The notes: a model not told the origin generated them from the letters alone. Positions 1 to 9,950 are shown, numbered from the stretch's first letter. The stretch: 64,000 bases of DNA from Curvibacter cyanobacteriorum (GCF_028649475.1 NZ_JAQSIP010000005.1:124001-188000), one strand, 5' to 3'. Program-made: numbers and translations.

Positions 1-510
1 CTCGCCACCCACTCCGACCAGGCCCTGAGCCTGCTGCGCGACGCCAGCGGCCCCGAGCGCGACGTGCTGGGCGCCATCAGCTACCAGCCCAACCTCGCGG
101 TGCTGCACACCGATGCGCGCGTGCTGCCCCAGCGCCGCAGCGCCTGGGCCGCCTGGAACTACGAGCGTGCGCAAGACAACTCACGCGAATCCGCCCGTGT
201 CTGCCTGCACTACCTGCTCAACAAGCTGCAACCGATGCCGTTCGAGCAGCCGGTGCTGGTGTCGCTGAACCCGGTGCAAGACATTGACCCGGCCCAGGTG
301 CTGGGCCGCTACGAGTACGCGCACCCGGTGTTTGACCAGGCCGCCATCCGCGCCCAGCAGCGCGTGCCCGAATTGCAGGGCCAGCAGCACACCTGGTTCT
401 GCGGCGCCTGGACCGGCTACGGCTTCCACGAGGACGGTCTCAAGTCCGGCCTGCAAGCGGCGCGTCAACTGATTCAGAGCCTGCCGCAACGGCAAGCGCA
501 GGCGGCATGA
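1..510 (+). CDS. FAD-dependent amine-oxidase-like oxidoreductase, C-terminal part (5' truncated)
   Basis: The reading frame is open from the first base, so the N-terminal FAD-binding fold lies upstream of the window; about 169 residues are visible. The C-terminal block WFCGAWTGYGFHEDGL followed by a helix is the typical FAD-binding end of the amine oxidase/COG2907 flavoproteins. A GTG at 64 is an internal codon, not the start. The stop overlaps the next start (ATGA), so it is translationally coupled to the DUF1365 gene. In related operons this flavoprotein sits beside cyclopropane-fatty-acid-synthase-like methyltransferases and is thought to act on membrane acyl chains. The family call is firm; the substrate is inferred. 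Confidence 0.85.
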   Translation, partial: LATHSDQALSLLRDASGPERDVLGAISYQPNLAVLHTDARVLPQRRSAWAAWNYERAQDNSRESARVCLHYLLNKLQPMPFEQPVLVSLNPVQDIDPAQVLGRYEYAHPVFDQAAIRAQQRVPELQGQQHTWFCGAWTGYGFHEDGLKSGLQAARQLIQSLPQRQAQAA

Positions 511-1328
511 ACCTGAGCCGCGTCCCGCCGTCCCACCCCGCGGGCCCGGCCCCGGGGACGCCAGACGAGCGCCCCCTGCTGGGCTTCGGCCAGGTGCGCC
601 ACACCCGCTTGCGGCCCGCACACAACGCCTTCGCCTACCCGACCTTTTTTGTCATGCTGCCGATGCGCGGCGCGGGCCTGCACGACAGCGCCCTGGCCAT
701 CAACCGGCCTGCTGCGCTGAGCTTTTTTGACCGCGACCATGGCGATGGCCGCCCGCCCGAGCAGGGTGGGGCGCTGGCCTGGCTCGACGAGCTGCTGGCG
801 GCCGAAGGCATCGATGACGCCGATGGGCAGGTCTGGTTGCACTGCTACCCGCGCGTGCTGGGCTACACCTTCAAACCGGTGAGCTTCTGGTACTGCCACC
901 AGCGCGATGGCCGCCTGCGCGCCATCGTGGTCGAGGTCAACAACACCTTCGGTGAACGCCACTGCTACCTGCTCGACCAGCCGGCCTGGGGCCGCGAACT
1001 GACGGCGCGCAAGGTGTTCCATGTGTCGCCGTTCTGCGCCATCAGCGGGGGCTACCGCTTTCGCTTCATGCGCACCCACCAGGCCGGCCAGGAGCGCACC
1101 GTGGTGCGCATCGACCACGACGACGAACTCGGTCCGCTGATCCAAACCAGCGTCAGCGGCCGCCTCGAACCCATCACCCGCGCCAGCCTGCGCCGCGCCC
1201 TGTGGGGCTACCCCCTGATGACGCTGGGCGTGATGGCCCGCATCCACCTGCAAGCGCTCAAGCTGTGGCTCAAGCGCGTGCCTTTCCACCGCCAGCCCAA
1301 GGCCCCCGACGCCTTTGTGAGCCGTTGA
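507..1328 (+). CDS. DUF1365 family protein
   Basis: This 273-residue protein has the usual DUF1365 length and signature stretches such as YTFKPVSFWYCH and VEVNNTFGE. The family has no settled biochemical function but is almost always encoded next to a COG2907 flavoprotein and a CFA-synthase-like methyltransferase, as here. The start ATG overlaps the previous stop by four bases, and the next gene begins 22 bp downstream. A role in unusual fatty acid formation is inferred from context only. Confidence 0.88.
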   Translation: MNLSRVPPSHPAGPAPGTPDERPLLGFGQVRHTRLRPAHNAFAYPTFFVMLPMRGAGLHDSALAINRPAALSFFDRDHGDGRPPEQGGALAWLDELLAAEGIDDADGQVWLHCYPRVLGYTFKPVSFWYCHQRDGRLRAIVVEVNNTFGERHCYLLDQPAWGRELTARKVFHVSPFCAISGGYRFRFMRTHQAGQERTVVRIDHDDELGPLIQTSVSGRLEPITRASLRRALWGYPLMTLGVMARIHLQALKLWLKRVPFHRQPKAPDAFVSR

Positions 1329-1350
1329 ACCCCACCCCAACGACACCGCC

Positions 1351-2580
1351 ATGAACAGCAGCACCGCCACCACCCGCTTCGCCCTGCCGCAGGGCACCCC
1401 CGCGGCCGCCCGCACGGCCATCCGATTGCTGCAACGCCTGCAGCATGGGTCACTGACCGTGCAGTTTCCAGACGGCACGCTGCAGCACTTTGGCAACGGC
1501 GACGGGCCGGCGGCGGCCATGACCCTGCGCAACTGGCAGGTGTGCCACGCGGCGCTCAAGTCGGGTGACATCGGCTTTGCCGAAAGCTACATCGCCGGCG
1601 ACTGGACCACCCCCAACCTGACCGAGTTGCTGAAGGTCTTCCTGGCCAACCGCCAGCATGTGGACGACGTGATCTACGGCAGCTGGGCCGGGCGCCTGCT
1701 GTACCGCATCAAGCACCTGCTGCACCGCAACACGCGCAGCAACAGCCGCAAAAACATCCACGCCCACTACGACCTGGGCAATGCGTTCTACGAGCTGTGG
1801 CTGGACGACACCATGAACTACTCATCGGCCTGGTTCGAGGGCGGCGCGGCCACCCAGGGCATGCGCGAGGCCCAGCACGCCAAAGTGCGCCGCGCCCTGC
1901 GCATGGCGCGCGTCGAGCCGGGCCAGCGGGTGCTGGAGATCGGCTGCGGCTGGGGCGCCCTGGCCGAGATGGCCAGCACCGAATTCCAGGCCTCGGTGAC
2001 CGGCGTCACGCTGTCCACCGAGCAACTCGACTTTGCCCGCCAGCGCATGCAGCGCCTGGGCGTGGCCGACCGCGCCGACCTGCGCCTGCAGGACTACCGT
2101 GACATCCAGGACGCGCCGTTCGACGCCATCTGCTCGATCGAAATGATCGAAGCCGTGGGCCGCGAATACTGGCCCACCTACTTCGAGACCGTGAACCGCC
2201 TGCTCAAGCCCGGCGGCCGCGCCTGCATCCAGAGCATCGTGATCGACGACGCGCTGTTCAACCGCTACATCAACTCGACCGACTTCATCCAGCAGTACAT
2301 CTTCCCGGGCGGCTGCCTGCCCTGCCCGCGCGAGTTCCGCCGCGCCGCCGAGGCCGCAGGCCTGCAGGTCGAGGACAGCTTCGCCTTTGGCCAGGACTAC
2401 GCGCTGACGCTGCAACACTGGCGCGATCGCTTCCTGGCCCAGCGCAGCCGCATCCAGCAACTGGGCTTTGACGAGCGCTTCATGCACATCTGGGAGTTCT
2501 ACCTCGCCTACTGCGAGGCCGGCTTCGCGATGGGCAGCATCGACCTGGTCCAGTACACCCTGGTCAAGCCACAGCCATGA
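1351..2580 (+). CDS. Cyclopropane-fatty-acyl-phospholipid synthase-like SAM methyltransferase
   Basis: A 409-residue COG2230 protein that would transfer a methyl or methylene group from S-adenosylmethionine to unsaturated acyl chains of membrane phospholipids. The SAM-binding loop VLEIGCGWGALAEMAS lies at about residues 194-209, preceded by the family motif YDLGNAFYELWLDDTMNYSS (about 140-159). FIQQYIFPGG further on is also typical. Flanking genes suggest it belongs to the specialised operon-borne class (UfaM/CfaA-like) rather than the stand-alone Cfa. The stop overlaps the start of the chalcone-isomerase-like gene. Whether the product is a cyclopropane, a methylated or a furan fatty acid cannot be told from sequence. 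Confidence 0.9.
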   Translation: MNSSTATTRFALPQGTPAAARTAIRLLQRLQHGSLTVQFPDGTLQHFGNGDGPAAAMTLRNWQVCHAALKSGDIGFAESYIAGDWTTPNLTELLKVFLANRQHVDDVIYGSWAGRLLYRIKHLLHRNTRSNSRKNIHAHYDLGNAFYELWLDDTMNYSSAWFEGGAATQGMREAQHAKVRRALRMARVEPGQRVLEIGCGWGALAEMASTEFQASVTGVTLSTEQLDFARQRMQRLGVADRADLRLQDYRDIQDAPFDAICSIEMIEAVGREYWPTYFETVNRLLKPGGRACIQSIVIDDALFNRYINSTDFIQQYIFPGGCLPCPREFRRAAEAAGLQVEDSFAFGQDYALTLQHWRDRFLAQRSRIQQLGFDERFMHIWEFYLAYCEAGFAMGSIDLVQYTLVKPQP

Positions 2581-3134
2581 GCCCACGCCGCGTCAGCCGC
2601 CGCCGTTTCCAGCAGCACCTGGCCCTGGGCCTGACCGGCCTGGCCGTGGGCGCCCGGGCGCAGGCCCCCGTCAGCGAGCCCCCCTTGCCCGGGGTGAGGG
2701 CCGCCGGCACAGCCACCATGCGCTTCCTGGGCCTGGAGATTTACCAGGCCCGGCTCTGGCTCAGCCCGGGCTTCCAGGCCGAGCAGTACGCTGAGTTGCC
2801 GCTGGCCCTCGAGCTGCAGTACCAACGCGACTTCACGGGGGCGGCCATCGCCAAACGCTCGCTCGACGAGATGAAGCGCATCGGCGACTTCAGCCCCGAG
2901 CAAGGCACGCGCTGGCTGCAGCAGCTGCAGGCACTGCTGCCCGATGTGAAACGTGGTGACCGCCTGATGGGCCTGCACCAGCCCGGCGTGGGGGCCACCT
3001 TCAAGATGGACGGCCGGGCCATCGGCAGCGTCAACGACCCGGTGTTCTCGCGCCTGTTCTTTGGCATCTGGCTGTCTCCGGCCACCTCGGAGCCCAAGCT
3101 GCGTCAAGCCTTGCTCAGCCAGGCCAGCCCATGA
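2577..3134 (+). CDS. Chalcone-isomerase-like domain protein, exported
   Basis: A 185-residue protein with an N-terminal signal that includes SRRRFQQHLALGLTG, resembling a Tat signal (twin arginines then a hydrophobic stretch), so periplasmic placement is likely. The mature part matches the chalcone isomerase-like fold seen in many proteobacterial periplasmic proteins (FLGLEIYQARLWL near the start, ending in FFGIWL). Bacterial members probably bind fatty acids or lipids rather than chalcones. Its start overlaps the upstream stop and its stop overlaps the MFS start, so it is translationally coupled on both sides. Confidence 0.8.
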   Translation: MSPRRVSRRRFQQHLALGLTGLAVGARAQAPVSEPPLPGVRAAGTATMRFLGLEIYQARLWLSPGFQAEQYAELPLALELQYQRDFTGAAIAKRSLDEMKRIGDFSPEQGTRWLQQLQALLPDVKRGDRLMGLHQPGVGATFKMDGRAIGSVNDPVFSRLFFGIWLSPATSEPKLRQALLSQASP

Positions 3135-4411
3135 ACACCCCCCACTGGCGCTGGCAGCACGGGCTGAGCTATGGCCTGCTGGGCCTGCCCCTGGCCTTTG
3201 TGGCCCTGCCCCTGTATGTGCTGCTGCCCAACCACTACGCACGCGAATTCGGTGTGCCGCTGGCCAGCCTGGGCGCGCTGCTGCTGGGCGCGCGGCTGCT
3301 CGACGCACTGATCGACCCGGGCCTGGGCCGGCTCAGCGACCGCCTGTTCCAGCGCTCGGTGCATGCGGTGTGGCACAGCGCGACCGGCGCTTCGGTGCTG
3401 CTGGCGCTGGGCATGGTGGGGCTGTTTTTCCCGCCCACGCTGTCGGCCGACGGTCTGCTGGTGTGGGCCGGTGCCCTGTTGATGCTGACCTACGCCGCCT
3501 ACAGCCTGTTGAGCATTGCCCACCAGTCCTGGGGCGCCCGACTGGGCGGCACCGAAGTGCAGCGCAGCCGCATCGTGGCGTGGCGCGAAGGCGCTGGCCT
3601 GCTGGGCGTCTTGCTGGCCTCGGTGCTGCCCACGCTGGCCGGCTTGCCCGCCTTGCTGGGAGCCCTGGCCCTGGGCCTGTGGCTGGGTGGCTGGGCCTGG
3701 CGCCACGCACCGCAACCCGAACGCGAAGCCCTGCAAGACGACCCGGGCGCCAGCCTGTGGCAGCCCTGGCAGCAGCGCGGTTTCAGGCACCTGTTGGGGG
3801 TCTTCATGCTGAACGGCATCGCCAGTGCGGTGCCCGCCACCCTGGTGCTTTTTTTCGTGCAGGACCGGCTGCAGGCCAGCGCCGCCCAAGAGCCGCTGTT
3901 CCTGGGCGTCTACTTCCTGTGCGCCGCCGTGTCGATCCCGCTGTGGCTGCGCGCGGTGGGCCGCTTCGGGCTGGCGCGCAGCTGGCTGGGCGGCATGCTC
4001 TTGTCGGTCAGTGTGTTTGCCAGCGCGGCCACTTTGGGCGCTGGGGACAGCCTGCCGTTCTTGGCGGTGTGCGCCCTCTCGGGCCTGGCCCTGGGCAGCG
4101 ATCTGGCCCTGCCCGGGGCCCTGCTCGCAGGGCTGATCCAACAGGCTGGCGTGGGCCCGGCCCAGACCGGCCGCTATGTCGGCTGGTGGAACTTCGCCAC
4201 CAAACTGAACCTGGCCCTGGCCGCCGGCTTGGCCCTGCCGCTGCTGGGCCTGCTGGGCTACCAGCCGGGCAGCCGCAGCGAGGCGGGGCTGCAAGCCCTG
4301 TCGTTGGCCTATGCCGTGCTGCCCTGCGGGCTCAAGCTGCTGGCGGCCCTGTGCCTGTATGCCCTGATCGTGCGGCCTGCGGCCGCCGCCGTCCCCCCTC
4401 AGTCCCCCTAG
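3131..4411 (+). CDS. MFS transporter (glycoside-pentoside-hexuronide/MFS_2-like)
   Basis: A 426-residue, very hydrophobic protein with about twelve predicted membrane segments. The N-terminal half contains the cation-symporter-like stretch LLDALIDPGLGRLSDR, typical of the melibiose-carrier-related MFS_2 group. It lies in the middle of the fatty-acid modification operon, overlapping the upstream gene by four bases. In comparable operons the transported substrate is unknown; a lipid precursor or lipid flipping role is plausible but unproven. Confidence 0.82.
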   Translation: MNTPHWRWQHGLSYGLLGLPLAFVALPLYVLLPNHYAREFGVPLASLGALLLGARLLDALIDPGLGRLSDRLFQRSVHAVWHSATGASVLLALGMVGLFFPPTLSADGLLVWAGALLMLTYAAYSLLSIAHQSWGARLGGTEVQRSRIVAWREGAGLLGVLLASVLPTLAGLPALLGALALGLWLGGWAWRHAPQPEREALQDDPGASLWQPWQQRGFRHLLGVFMLNGIASAVPATLVLFFVQDRLQASAAQEPLFLGVYFLCAAVSIPLWLRAVGRFGLARSWLGGMLLSVSVFASAATLGAGDSLPFLAVCALSGLALGSDLALPGALLAGLIQQAGVGPAQTGRYVGWWNFATKLNLALAAGLALPLLGLLGYQPGSRSEAGLQALSLAYAVLPCGLKLLAALCLYALIVRPAAAAVPPQSP

Positions 4412-4420
4412 GAGTAAGTG

Positions 4421-4957
4421 ATGCAACGACGACAAGTGATGTTGGGTGCCCTTGGCGCCAGCGCCTTGGCCCTGGGAGGCTGCGCCGGGCCCCAGGTCAG
4501 CGACTACCGCAACGAAAAACCCGTGCTGGACCTGCGCCAGTACTTCAACGGCCGGGTCGATGCCCAGGGGGTCTTCATGGACCGCAGTGGCCAGATCGTG
4601 AAGCGCTTCAGCGTGGTCATGGACTGCCAGTGGCAAGGCGCCCAAGGGGTGCTCGACGAGCAGTTCCTGTACGCCGATGGCAGCACCCAGCGCCGGGTCT
4701 GGCGCATCACCGACCTGGGGGGTGGCCGCTACAGCGGACGCGCCGACGACGTGGTGGGCGAGGCCACCGGCGAGGCCGCCGGCAACACCCTGCGCTGGGC
4801 CTACACGCTGGCCCTGCCCGTCGATGGCACGGTCTACCACGTGCAGTTTGACGACTGGATGATCCTGATGAATGACCAGGTCATGCTCAACCGCGCCACC
4901 ATGAGCAAGTTCGGCGTGCGCCTGGGCGAGGTCATTCTGTCGTTTCAGAAACGCTGA
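4421..4957 (+). CDS. DUF3833 family lipoprotein
   Basis: A 178-residue protein starting at ATG 4421, six bases after a GGAG ribosome binding site; the GTG three codons-bases earlier (4418) is in frame but lies too close to that site. The N-terminus carries a signal peptide ending in a lipobox (LALGGCAG), so the mature protein should be anchored to a membrane through Cys22 or nearby. The rest fits DUF3833, whose members are co-encoded with CFA-like methyltransferases and SDRs. A lipocalin-like lipid-handling role is a guess from context. Confidence 0.82.
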   Translation: MQRRQVMLGALGASALALGGCAGPQVSDYRNEKPVLDLRQYFNGRVDAQGVFMDRSGQIVKRFSVVMDCQWQGAQGVLDEQFLYADGSTQRRVWRITDLGGGRYSGRADDVVGEATGEAAGNTLRWAYTLALPVDGTVYHVQFDDWMILMNDQVMLNRATMSKFGVRLGEVILSFQKR

Positions 4958-4960
4958 GCC

Positions 4961-5743
4961 ATGAGCCTCAATCCCCGCATCACCCGTTGGCAAGGCCGGC
5001 GTGTCTGGCTGATTGGCGCCTCCAGTGGCATCGGACGCGCCACCGCCAGCGCCTTGCACCACCGCGGCGCGCAAGTGATCGTGTCCGCGCGCAGTGCAGC
5101 GGCCCTGCACAGCTTTGTCGAGCAACACCCGGGCAGCGACGCCGTGGTGCTGGACTGTGCCGACGCGGCCCAGGTGCAGGCCGCGGGCCAGCGCCTGCTG
5201 ACCGCCGGCCCGCTGGCCCTGGTGTGCTACTGCGCCGGCCACTACCGCGACCTGCGCGCCACCCAGTTCGACTTGGCCGAGATGCTGCGCCACCAGGAAG
5301 TCAACTACGTGGGCGCGCTCCATGTGCTGGCCGCCGTGCTGCCAGGGCTGCTGAGCCAAGCCCGCCAGGGGCAGCCAGCCCACCTGAGCCTGGTGAGCAG
5401 CGTGGCGGGCTTTCGGGGCCTGCCCAAGAGCCTGGCCTACGGGCCCACCAAGGCCGCCCTGATCAACCTGGCTGAAACGCTGTACCTGGACCTGCACGAG
5501 CACGGCGTCGGTGTGAGCGTGGTCAACCCAGGCTTTGTGGCCACCCCGCTGACGGCCCAGAACAATTTTTCGATGCCGGCCCTGATCACCCCGGAGGCGG
5601 CCGCACAGGCCATGCTGCAGGGTTGGGCGCAGGGCTGCTTTGACATCCATTTTCCGAAGCGCTTCACGCGCCTCATGAAGCTGCTGCGCCTGCTGCCCTA
5701 TGGGCTTTACTTCCCGGTGGTGCGCCGCGCCACCGGCCTGTGA
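4961..5743 (+). CDS. SDR family NAD(P)-dependent oxidoreductase
   Basis: A 260-residue short-chain dehydrogenase. The nucleotide-binding glycine motif GASSGIGRA is near residue 19, and the catalytic Ser-Tyr-Lys set is visible as SLVSSVAGF followed by YGPTKAAL. The C-terminus has an extra hydrophobic or basic tail, common in membrane-associated SDRs. It begins three bases after the DUF3833 stop and belongs to the same operon. It probably reduces or oxidises an acyl-chain or lipid intermediate; the substrate is unknown. Confidence 0.88.
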   Translation: MSLNPRITRWQGRRVWLIGASSGIGRATASALHHRGAQVIVSARSAAALHSFVEQHPGSDAVVLDCADAAQVQAAGQRLLTAGPLALVCYCAGHYRDLRATQFDLAEMLRHQEVNYVGALHVLAAVLPGLLSQARQGQPAHLSLVSSVAGFRGLPKSLAYGPTKAALINLAETLYLDLHEHGVGVSVVNPGFVATPLTAQNNFSMPALITPEAAAQAMLQGWAQGCFDIHFPKRFTRLMKLLRLLPYGLYFPVVRRATGL

Positions 5744-6261
5744 CCCCGCTCCATCAGACTGCGCCACCGATGACCGTGATCCACTTCCCCCCGGCCACCC
5801 CGCCCACCCCCCAGGCCCCTGACACGGCGGCGCCGAGCGAGGCCTGGCCCCGCATCGTGCAGTTTTTTGAGCAGCTGCAAGCCAGCGACGTGGCGCGGCT
5901 GGGCCAGTTGTACGCCGCGGACGCCTACTTCAAGGACCCCTTCAACGAGGTGCGTGGCGTGCCGGCCATCGAGGGCGTGTTCGTGCATATGTTCCAGGCG
6001 CTGCACGAACCCCGCTTCGTCATCACCCACCAACTGGCGCAGGGCCAGGAGGCGTTCTTGAGCTGGGACTTTGTGTTCCGCTTCAAGGGGCTGGGCGGAC
6101 CGCAGCTGCAGACCGTGCGCGGCGTCACCCACCTGCGGCTGGACCCGCAGGGCCGCATCGCCTGGCACCGCGACTACTGGGACGCGGCCGAAGAACTGTA
6201 TGAAAAACTGCCCGGGCTGGGCACCCTGATGCGCTGGCTCAAACGGCGCGCCCGCAGCTGA
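5740..6261 (+). CDS. NTF2-like (SnoaL-type) protein
   Basis: A protein of 173 residues from GTG 5740, which overlaps the SDR stop by four bases like the other junctions in this operon; ATG 5770 is an alternative start giving 163 residues. The core resembles the nuclear transport factor 2/SnoaL fold: FFEQLQASDVARLGQLYA, FKDPFNEVRG and WHRDYWDAAEELYEKLP. Such proteins bind or isomerise small hydrophobic ligands. It is the last gene of the lipid-modification operon and is followed by a bidirectional hairpin terminator. Confidence 0.83.
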   Translation: MTPLHQTAPPMTVIHFPPATPPTPQAPDTAAPSEAWPRIVQFFEQLQASDVARLGQLYAADAYFKDPFNEVRGVPAIEGVFVHMFQALHEPRFVITHQLAQGQEAFLSWDFVFRFKGLGGPQLQTVRGVTHLRLDPQGRIAWHRDYWDAAEELYEKLPGLGTLMRWLKRRARS

Positions 6262-6282
6262 ACCGCCAGCGACAGCCCCATG

Positions 6283-6308
6283 AAAAAACCGGCCACGAGG
6301 GCCGGTTT
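6283..6308. terminator. Bidirectional hairpin terminator between convergent operons
   Basis: The stem AAACCGGCC (6286-6294) pairs with GGCCGGTTT (6300-6308) around a five-base loop. The run of six A at 6283-6288 makes a U-tract for minus-strand transcripts, so it best terminates the GST gene, while the T-tail also serves the operon ending at 6261. Confidence 0.8.
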
Positions 6309-6332
6309 GTGCGGGAGAGAAGCGGGACCGCG

Positions 6333-6947
6333 TCACTCGGGGCGCGTGTCCGCGAAGCTGGGACGCTGCATCAGCTTGTCCATCAGGCGCGCCAGGTTGG
6401 GGTGCTCGGTGCGCCAGGCGATCTCGGGGTAACGGAACTCGAGCCAACCCAGGGCACAGCCCACAGCGATGTCCGACAGGCTGAGGTGGATGCCACTGCA
6501 ATAGGGCTTGTCACCGAGGCCTTGGCTCATGGCCTTGAGGGCTTCGTGGATCTTGCCGAACTGGCGGTCGATCCAGGCCTGGCAACGCTGCTCGGGCGGG
6601 CGGTGGGCCCAGACGACCTCCATGCGGGCCAGCAGACCGGCGTCCATCAGGCCGTCGGCCAGCGCCTCCCAGGTCTTGACCTCGGCACGCTCACGGCCTT
6701 GGGCCGGGATCAGCTTGCCGACCGGGGACAGGGTGTCGAGGTATTCAACGATCACGCGCGAGTCAAACACGGCTTCGCCGCCCTCCATCACCAGACAGGG
6801 CACCTTGCCCAGGGGGTTGGAGCTGCTGATCGTGGTGTCGTCGGCCCAGACGTTCTCAACAACGAACTGGTAATCGAGTTTTTTTTCAGCCATCACGATG
6901 CGCACTTTGCGCACATAGGGGCTGGTGGTGGATCCGATCAGTTTCAT
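6333..6947 (-). CDS. Glutathione S-transferase family protein
   Basis: A 204-residue GST. The start chosen is ATG 6947, giving MKLIGSTTSPYVRKVRI, the normal first strand of the thioredoxin-like domain with the N-terminal active-site serine region; longer in-frame versions upstream add residues unlike the family. NPLGKVPCLV and FDSRVIVEYLD are the usual glutathione-binding motifs (cis-Pro and Asp-Ser-Arg). The all-helical C-terminal domain follows. It lies convergent with the lipid operon and divergent from purB. The physiological substrate is unknown. Confidence 0.88.
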   Translation of the reverse strand: MKLIGSTTSPYVRKVRIVMAEKKLDYQFVVENVWADDTTISSSNPLGKVPCLVMEGGEAVFDSRVIVEYLDTLSPVGKLIPAQGRERAEVKTWEALADGLMDAGLLARMEVVWAHRPPEQRCQAWIDRQFGKIHEALKAMSQGLGDKPYCSGIHLSLSDIAVGCALGWLEFRYPEIAWRTEHPNLARLMDKLMQRPSFADTRPE

Positions 6948-6967
6948 GGGTCTCATTATCAGGGTAG

Positions 6968-8419
<1,452 letters not shown>

Positions 8420-8447
8420 CGCCCCCTGCCACCGTGTCCTGCCCCCA

Positions 8448-8497
8448 GGCCTGCGGGCCCTGGGGTGGGCGAACGGGGCCTCGCGGGCCCGCAGGCC
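8448..8497. repeat. GC-rich inverted repeat downstream of purB
   Basis: GGCCTGCGGGCCC (8448-8460) and GGGCCCGCAGGCC (8485-8497) are perfect 13-bp arms with a 24-base spacer. No T-run follows, so it is not a classical intrinsic terminator; a factor-dependent stop or mRNA-stabilising hairpin is possible. Confidence 0.6.
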
Positions 8498-8589
8498 ACC
8501 CGGCCGAGCGGGCCCTGGTCACCACCTGCATGTCCTCTGCGCCTTGGCCTTGCCTTGCTCTTTGGCGCCGGGCCTGAACACCCTATCCC

Positions 8590-9150
8590 ATGGCCCTCAA
8601 ATCCACCATCTTCAAAGCCTCGCTGTCGATTGCCGACATCGACCACAACTACTACGCCGACCACGCGCTGACGCTGGCCCGCCACCCCAGCGAGACCGAT
8701 GAACGCATGATGGTGCGCCTGGCGGCGCTGGCCTTGCAGGCCCACTGGCTGCAAGACCTGTGCAACGGCGACGGCACCCTGGCCTTCGGCGCCGGCCTGT
8801 CGGACCCGGACGACCCCGACGTGTCGCTGACCGATTTCACGGGCCAGAAGCGGGTCTGGGTGGAAGTGGGTCAGCCCGAAGACAAGCCCCTGCTCAAGGC
8901 CTGCCAAAAGTCGGATCAGGTGCTGGTCTATTGCTTCCACCACGCCGCTGAAGTCTGGTGGCGGGGCATGGAAAGCAAGGTCGCCCGCATGGACAAGCTG
9001 CAGGTCTGGCGGGTGCCCACCGACAGCTCGCAGGCGCTGGCCAAGCTGGCACAGCGCAGCATGCAGTTGCAGGCCACGGTGCAGGAAAACACCCTGATGC
9101 TCGGCGACGGCGTGCAGACCGTCGACATCGAGTGCGTGCGCTGGAAATGA
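8590..9150 (+). CDS. YaeQ family protein
   Basis: A 186-residue protein matching the full length of the YaeQ family (about 180 residues). It starts MALKSTIFKASLSIADIDHN, the family N-terminus, and contains RMMVRLAALALQA and WVEVGQPEDKPLLKAC. YaeQ has a PD-(D/E)XK nuclease-like fold, and the ExG region is compatible with that, but its activity in the cell is not established. It is preceded by 170 bp holding the inverted repeat and runs convergent with the DUF3717-DUF1289 gene ten bases away. Confidence 0.9.
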   Translation: MALKSTIFKASLSIADIDHNYYADHALTLARHPSETDERMMVRLAALALQAHWLQDLCNGDGTLAFGAGLSDPDDPDVSLTDFTGQKRVWVEVGQPEDKPLLKACQKSDQVLVYCFHHAAEVWWRGMESKVARMDKLQVWRVPTDSSQALAKLAQRSMQLQATVQENTLMLGDGVQTVDIECVRWK

Positions 9151-9160
9151 ACTGAGGCGC

Positions 9161-9652
9161 TCAGTCCTCGCCCAGGCGCGGCCGTGGCCGCCGGCGCGCC
9201 GGGGGCTGCTGGCCGGCTGCAGCCACAGCAGCGACCGCCGCATGGGGGCCTTCGGCGGCGCGCTCGACATAGCGGTTGAAACGCCAGGCATCGCCCTCCA
9301 GGGTGATGCGGCGCCAGGTGTGGCGCTTCTCGGCCGGGCTCATGCCCGGCCAGTGCTGCACCTCGGAGAAAGTGCGGCCACAGCCCTTGCACAACTCGTC
9401 GCCCTGGCTGGTCGAGCAGATCGCAATGCAGGGGGTGTCGGGCGTGCTGTCGTACCAGTGTTGCCAGGCCGCGGCGGCGGCCACGGGCAGGGTGAACTCG
9501 TCGGCCTCGTCCTCGTGGAAATACACCATCAGCGCATACACCTCGGCCAAGGCACGCAACTCGGGCGGCAAGGTCACGCCGTCGGGCGATGGCCTTTTGT
9601 GGCGCCAGTAGTTGATGGCACTTTCGATGTCGGTGATGTGGATTCCAGCCAT
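9161..9652 (-). CDS. DUF3717-DUF1289 two-domain protein
   Basis: A 163-residue protein. Residues 1-60 (ITDIESAINYWRHKRPSPDG) match DUF3717, a short domain found mainly in Burkholderiales. From about residue 73 the sequence TPCIAICSTSQGDELCKGC matches DUF1289, with four cysteines (C-x3-C, C-x2-C) that could bind metal, followed by W-x-GMSPAEKRHTWRRI. The last 30 residues are Ala, Pro and Arg rich. It stands alone and its function is unknown; the two domains more often occur separately. Confidence 0.8.
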   Translation of the reverse strand: MAGIHITDIESAINYWRHKRPSPDGVTLPPELRALAEVYALMVYFHEDEADEFTLPVAAAAAWQHWYDSTPDTPCIAICSTSQGDELCKGCGRTFSEVQHWPGMSPAEKRHTWRRITLEGDAWRFNRYVERAAEGPHAAVAAVAAAGQQPPARRRPRPRLGED

Positions 9653-9802
9653 GGCAAAAAAGGATCAGGGGGCGCGATCATAAGGCCCGACCACCCGCGC
9701 CGGGCGGGAGCACACCGATGCCCTTGGCCCCGACAGGCCCGAACAAGACCCCATGAATAATCCGGTTTTTTGTTGGTTCCGTCCGAGTGATGGTTAAATC
9801 AG

Positions 9803-9950
9803 TGCCACGAAGGGGAGTAGCTCCCTCGGTCATTTCGGCGTATAGCGCTGTTTGACCAGATCAGCAAGTCGTCAATACGAAGCACTTCAATGGCTTCCGG
9901 CTTGCTGGGCATATTTCTGCATGTCTCCATGCCGAGCAAGACCTTCGATT
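9803..9950 (+). ncRNA. yybP-ykoY (Mn2+-sensing) riboswitch
   Basis: The 417-bp gap 9653-10069 holds this element; bases 9653-9802 contain only a presumed promoter. The two invariant strands are present: GGGGAGTAGC at 9812-9821 and GCAAGACCTTCG at 9936-9947, and the closing P1 helix pairs CGAAGG (9808-9813) with CCTTCG (9942-9947). These are the hallmarks of the yybP-ykoY class, which binds Mn2+ between its two inner loops. The downstream gene encodes a TerC-family membrane protein, the usual target, so Mn2+ likely turns on its expression. About 120 bases of expression platform lie before the ATG at 10070. Confidence 0.88.

Noticed and set aside
3104-5767. An 887-codon minus-strand frame opposite the lipid operon
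   Set aside because: Antisense to five convincing genes and low complexity; no motif or ribosome binding site.
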